From an uncultured Bdellovibrio sp. (lineage in GTDB: Bacteria > Bdellovibrionota > Bdellovibrionia > Bdellovibrionales > Bdellovibrionaceae): a stretch of DNA of 64,000 bases. The position numbers and the translations under genes are program-made. The stretch spans positions 5,837 to 69,836 of the forward strand of contig NZ_CAMLDV010000001.1 in the NCBI RefSeq assembly GCF_946478835.1. Direction: 5' to 3'. This document shows positions 63,511-64,000 of this stretch, piece after piece (positions within the stretch are counted from its first letter, which is position 1; each line of letters starts with the position of its first letter). Under the pieces are notes generated by a model. That model did no database searches and had not been told where the DNA came from. It was given only the letters and a program-made list of their open reading frames with translations.

Positions 63511-64000
63511 GATCCTGAGCTTTCTTGATTCGAAGGATTCGGGCTTGGGCCTTCACCCAGCTTGTGCTGTGTATACTCCTTTCCGTCGAATCTAAAAAGC
63601 TGCGGGGTTTCATCCATCACTGTCGCTATGTTCACCGGGCGTTTCCAAATTTTGAAAACGTTCTTCAAAGTTTCACTCATAAAATCCGGCTGCATATCAA
63701 TGCCTTCATGGAGATGAGTCAAAAGAAGCTCTCCACGATTTTCAAAGTTGGCGTCTTCAATGCGAATAATCGGCTGCCCGAAGTTCGTCATATGGAACAA
63801 TAACTGTGCTTTGATAGCTTTGAAGTCTTTGGTATCAACCTCAAACTTTCCGGTTTTCTTATTAAACTTGTACACAAACAATTTATTCCGCACACAGAAG
63901 TCTTCTGTGAGGAACTGATCGATGAAAGTCACATCGTTGCACACTTTGCGAACTTCAAAGATCTTTTCGCGACCGAGATTTAATTTTTTATCCCAGTGTT
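63507..64000 (-). CDS. SpoVR family protein, 5' end outside window
   Basis: The frame is open to the right edge, so only about 164 C-terminal residues are seen. They match SpoVR: DKKLNLGREKIFEVRK, then FIDQFLTEDFC, NFGQPIIRIEDANFENRGEL and LLTHLHEG. SpoVR-family proteins are often linked to a YeaG-type Ser kinase and the YeaH partner. Its last codons overlap the SUI1 gene. Confidence 0.9.
   Translation of the reverse strand, partial: HWDKKLNLGREKIFEVRKVCNDVTFIDQFLTEDFCVRNKLFVYKFNKKTGKFEVDTKDFKAIKAQLLFHMTNFGQPIIRIEDANFENRGELLLTHLHEGIDMQPDFMSETLKNVFKIWKRPVNIATVMDETPQLFRFDGKEYTQHKLGEGPSPNPSNQESSGS

Overview
The window looks like chromosome of a Gram-negative, aerobic, motile bacterium of the Bdellovibrio type (inferred from gene content and style, not from a search). 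The evidence is an aa3 cytochrome oxidase operon, many short secreted or lipoprotein genes of unknown function including zinc peptidases, a chemoreceptor, a SecA without its usual zinc tail, and tightly packed convergent genes. It holds about 65 supported protein genes, one tRNA and no rRNA or CRISPR array.

Layout. 1-6.7 kb: end of a glutathione S-transferase gene, a small-protein locus (copy 1), then on the minus strand a complete oxidase operon (cytochrome c, SCO, CtaC, CtaD, CtaE, CtaF, CtaB). 6.8-12.9 kb: a lipid-type group with two alpha/beta hydrolases, a FabG-like reductase, a ketoacyl-synthase-III-like enzyme lacking two of three catalytic residues, an acyl-CoA ligase and a di-iron hydroxylase. 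13-19.8 kb: envelope proteins (phospholipase-D lipoprotein, matrixin lipoprotein, BamE-like lipoprotein) and rsgA behind a 17-codon leader ORF. 20-25.9 kb: a secreted coiled-coil protein, a zinc-ribbon protein, secA, copy 2 of the small-protein locus and trmL. 26-28.6 kb: glnB, glnA and a GcvH-like protein without the lipoyl lysine. 28.7-40.2 kb: transporter, lipoproteins, chemoreceptor, NhaC antiporter, parvulin, isochorismatase-type hydrolase, infA, an RRM protein and a histidine kinase.

40.25-51.49 kb is an integrated element of about 11.2 kb inserted at the 3' end of a CAU-anticodon tRNA gene. It has an integrase next to a degenerate tRNA-end repeat, an excisionase-like protein, a P4-type primase-helicase, a three-gene ABC-three-component (ABC-3C) defence cassette, an adenine methylase facing an HNH nuclease, and a Cro/C1-type regulator. 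There are no virion genes, so it resembles a satellite-like defence island.

51.6-64 kb: a secreted protein, the macromolecular synthesis operon (rpsU, yqeY, dnaG, rpoD) with an internal hairpin before dnaG, a secreted zinc peptidase, TerC, a TadA-Nudix fusion, a DEAD-box helicase, a protein-glutaminase-like secreted protein, an OmpR-type regulator, a SUI1 factor and the end of a SpoVR gene.

The most novel signal is a repeated small-protein locus at 538-757 and 24558-24765. Two 36-residue basic, membrane-type peptides share an RNA leader whose hairpin covers part of the Shine-Dalgarno sequence. The hairpin is preserved by paired base changes between the copies. In each copy a 27-codon upstream frame ends across the start codon.
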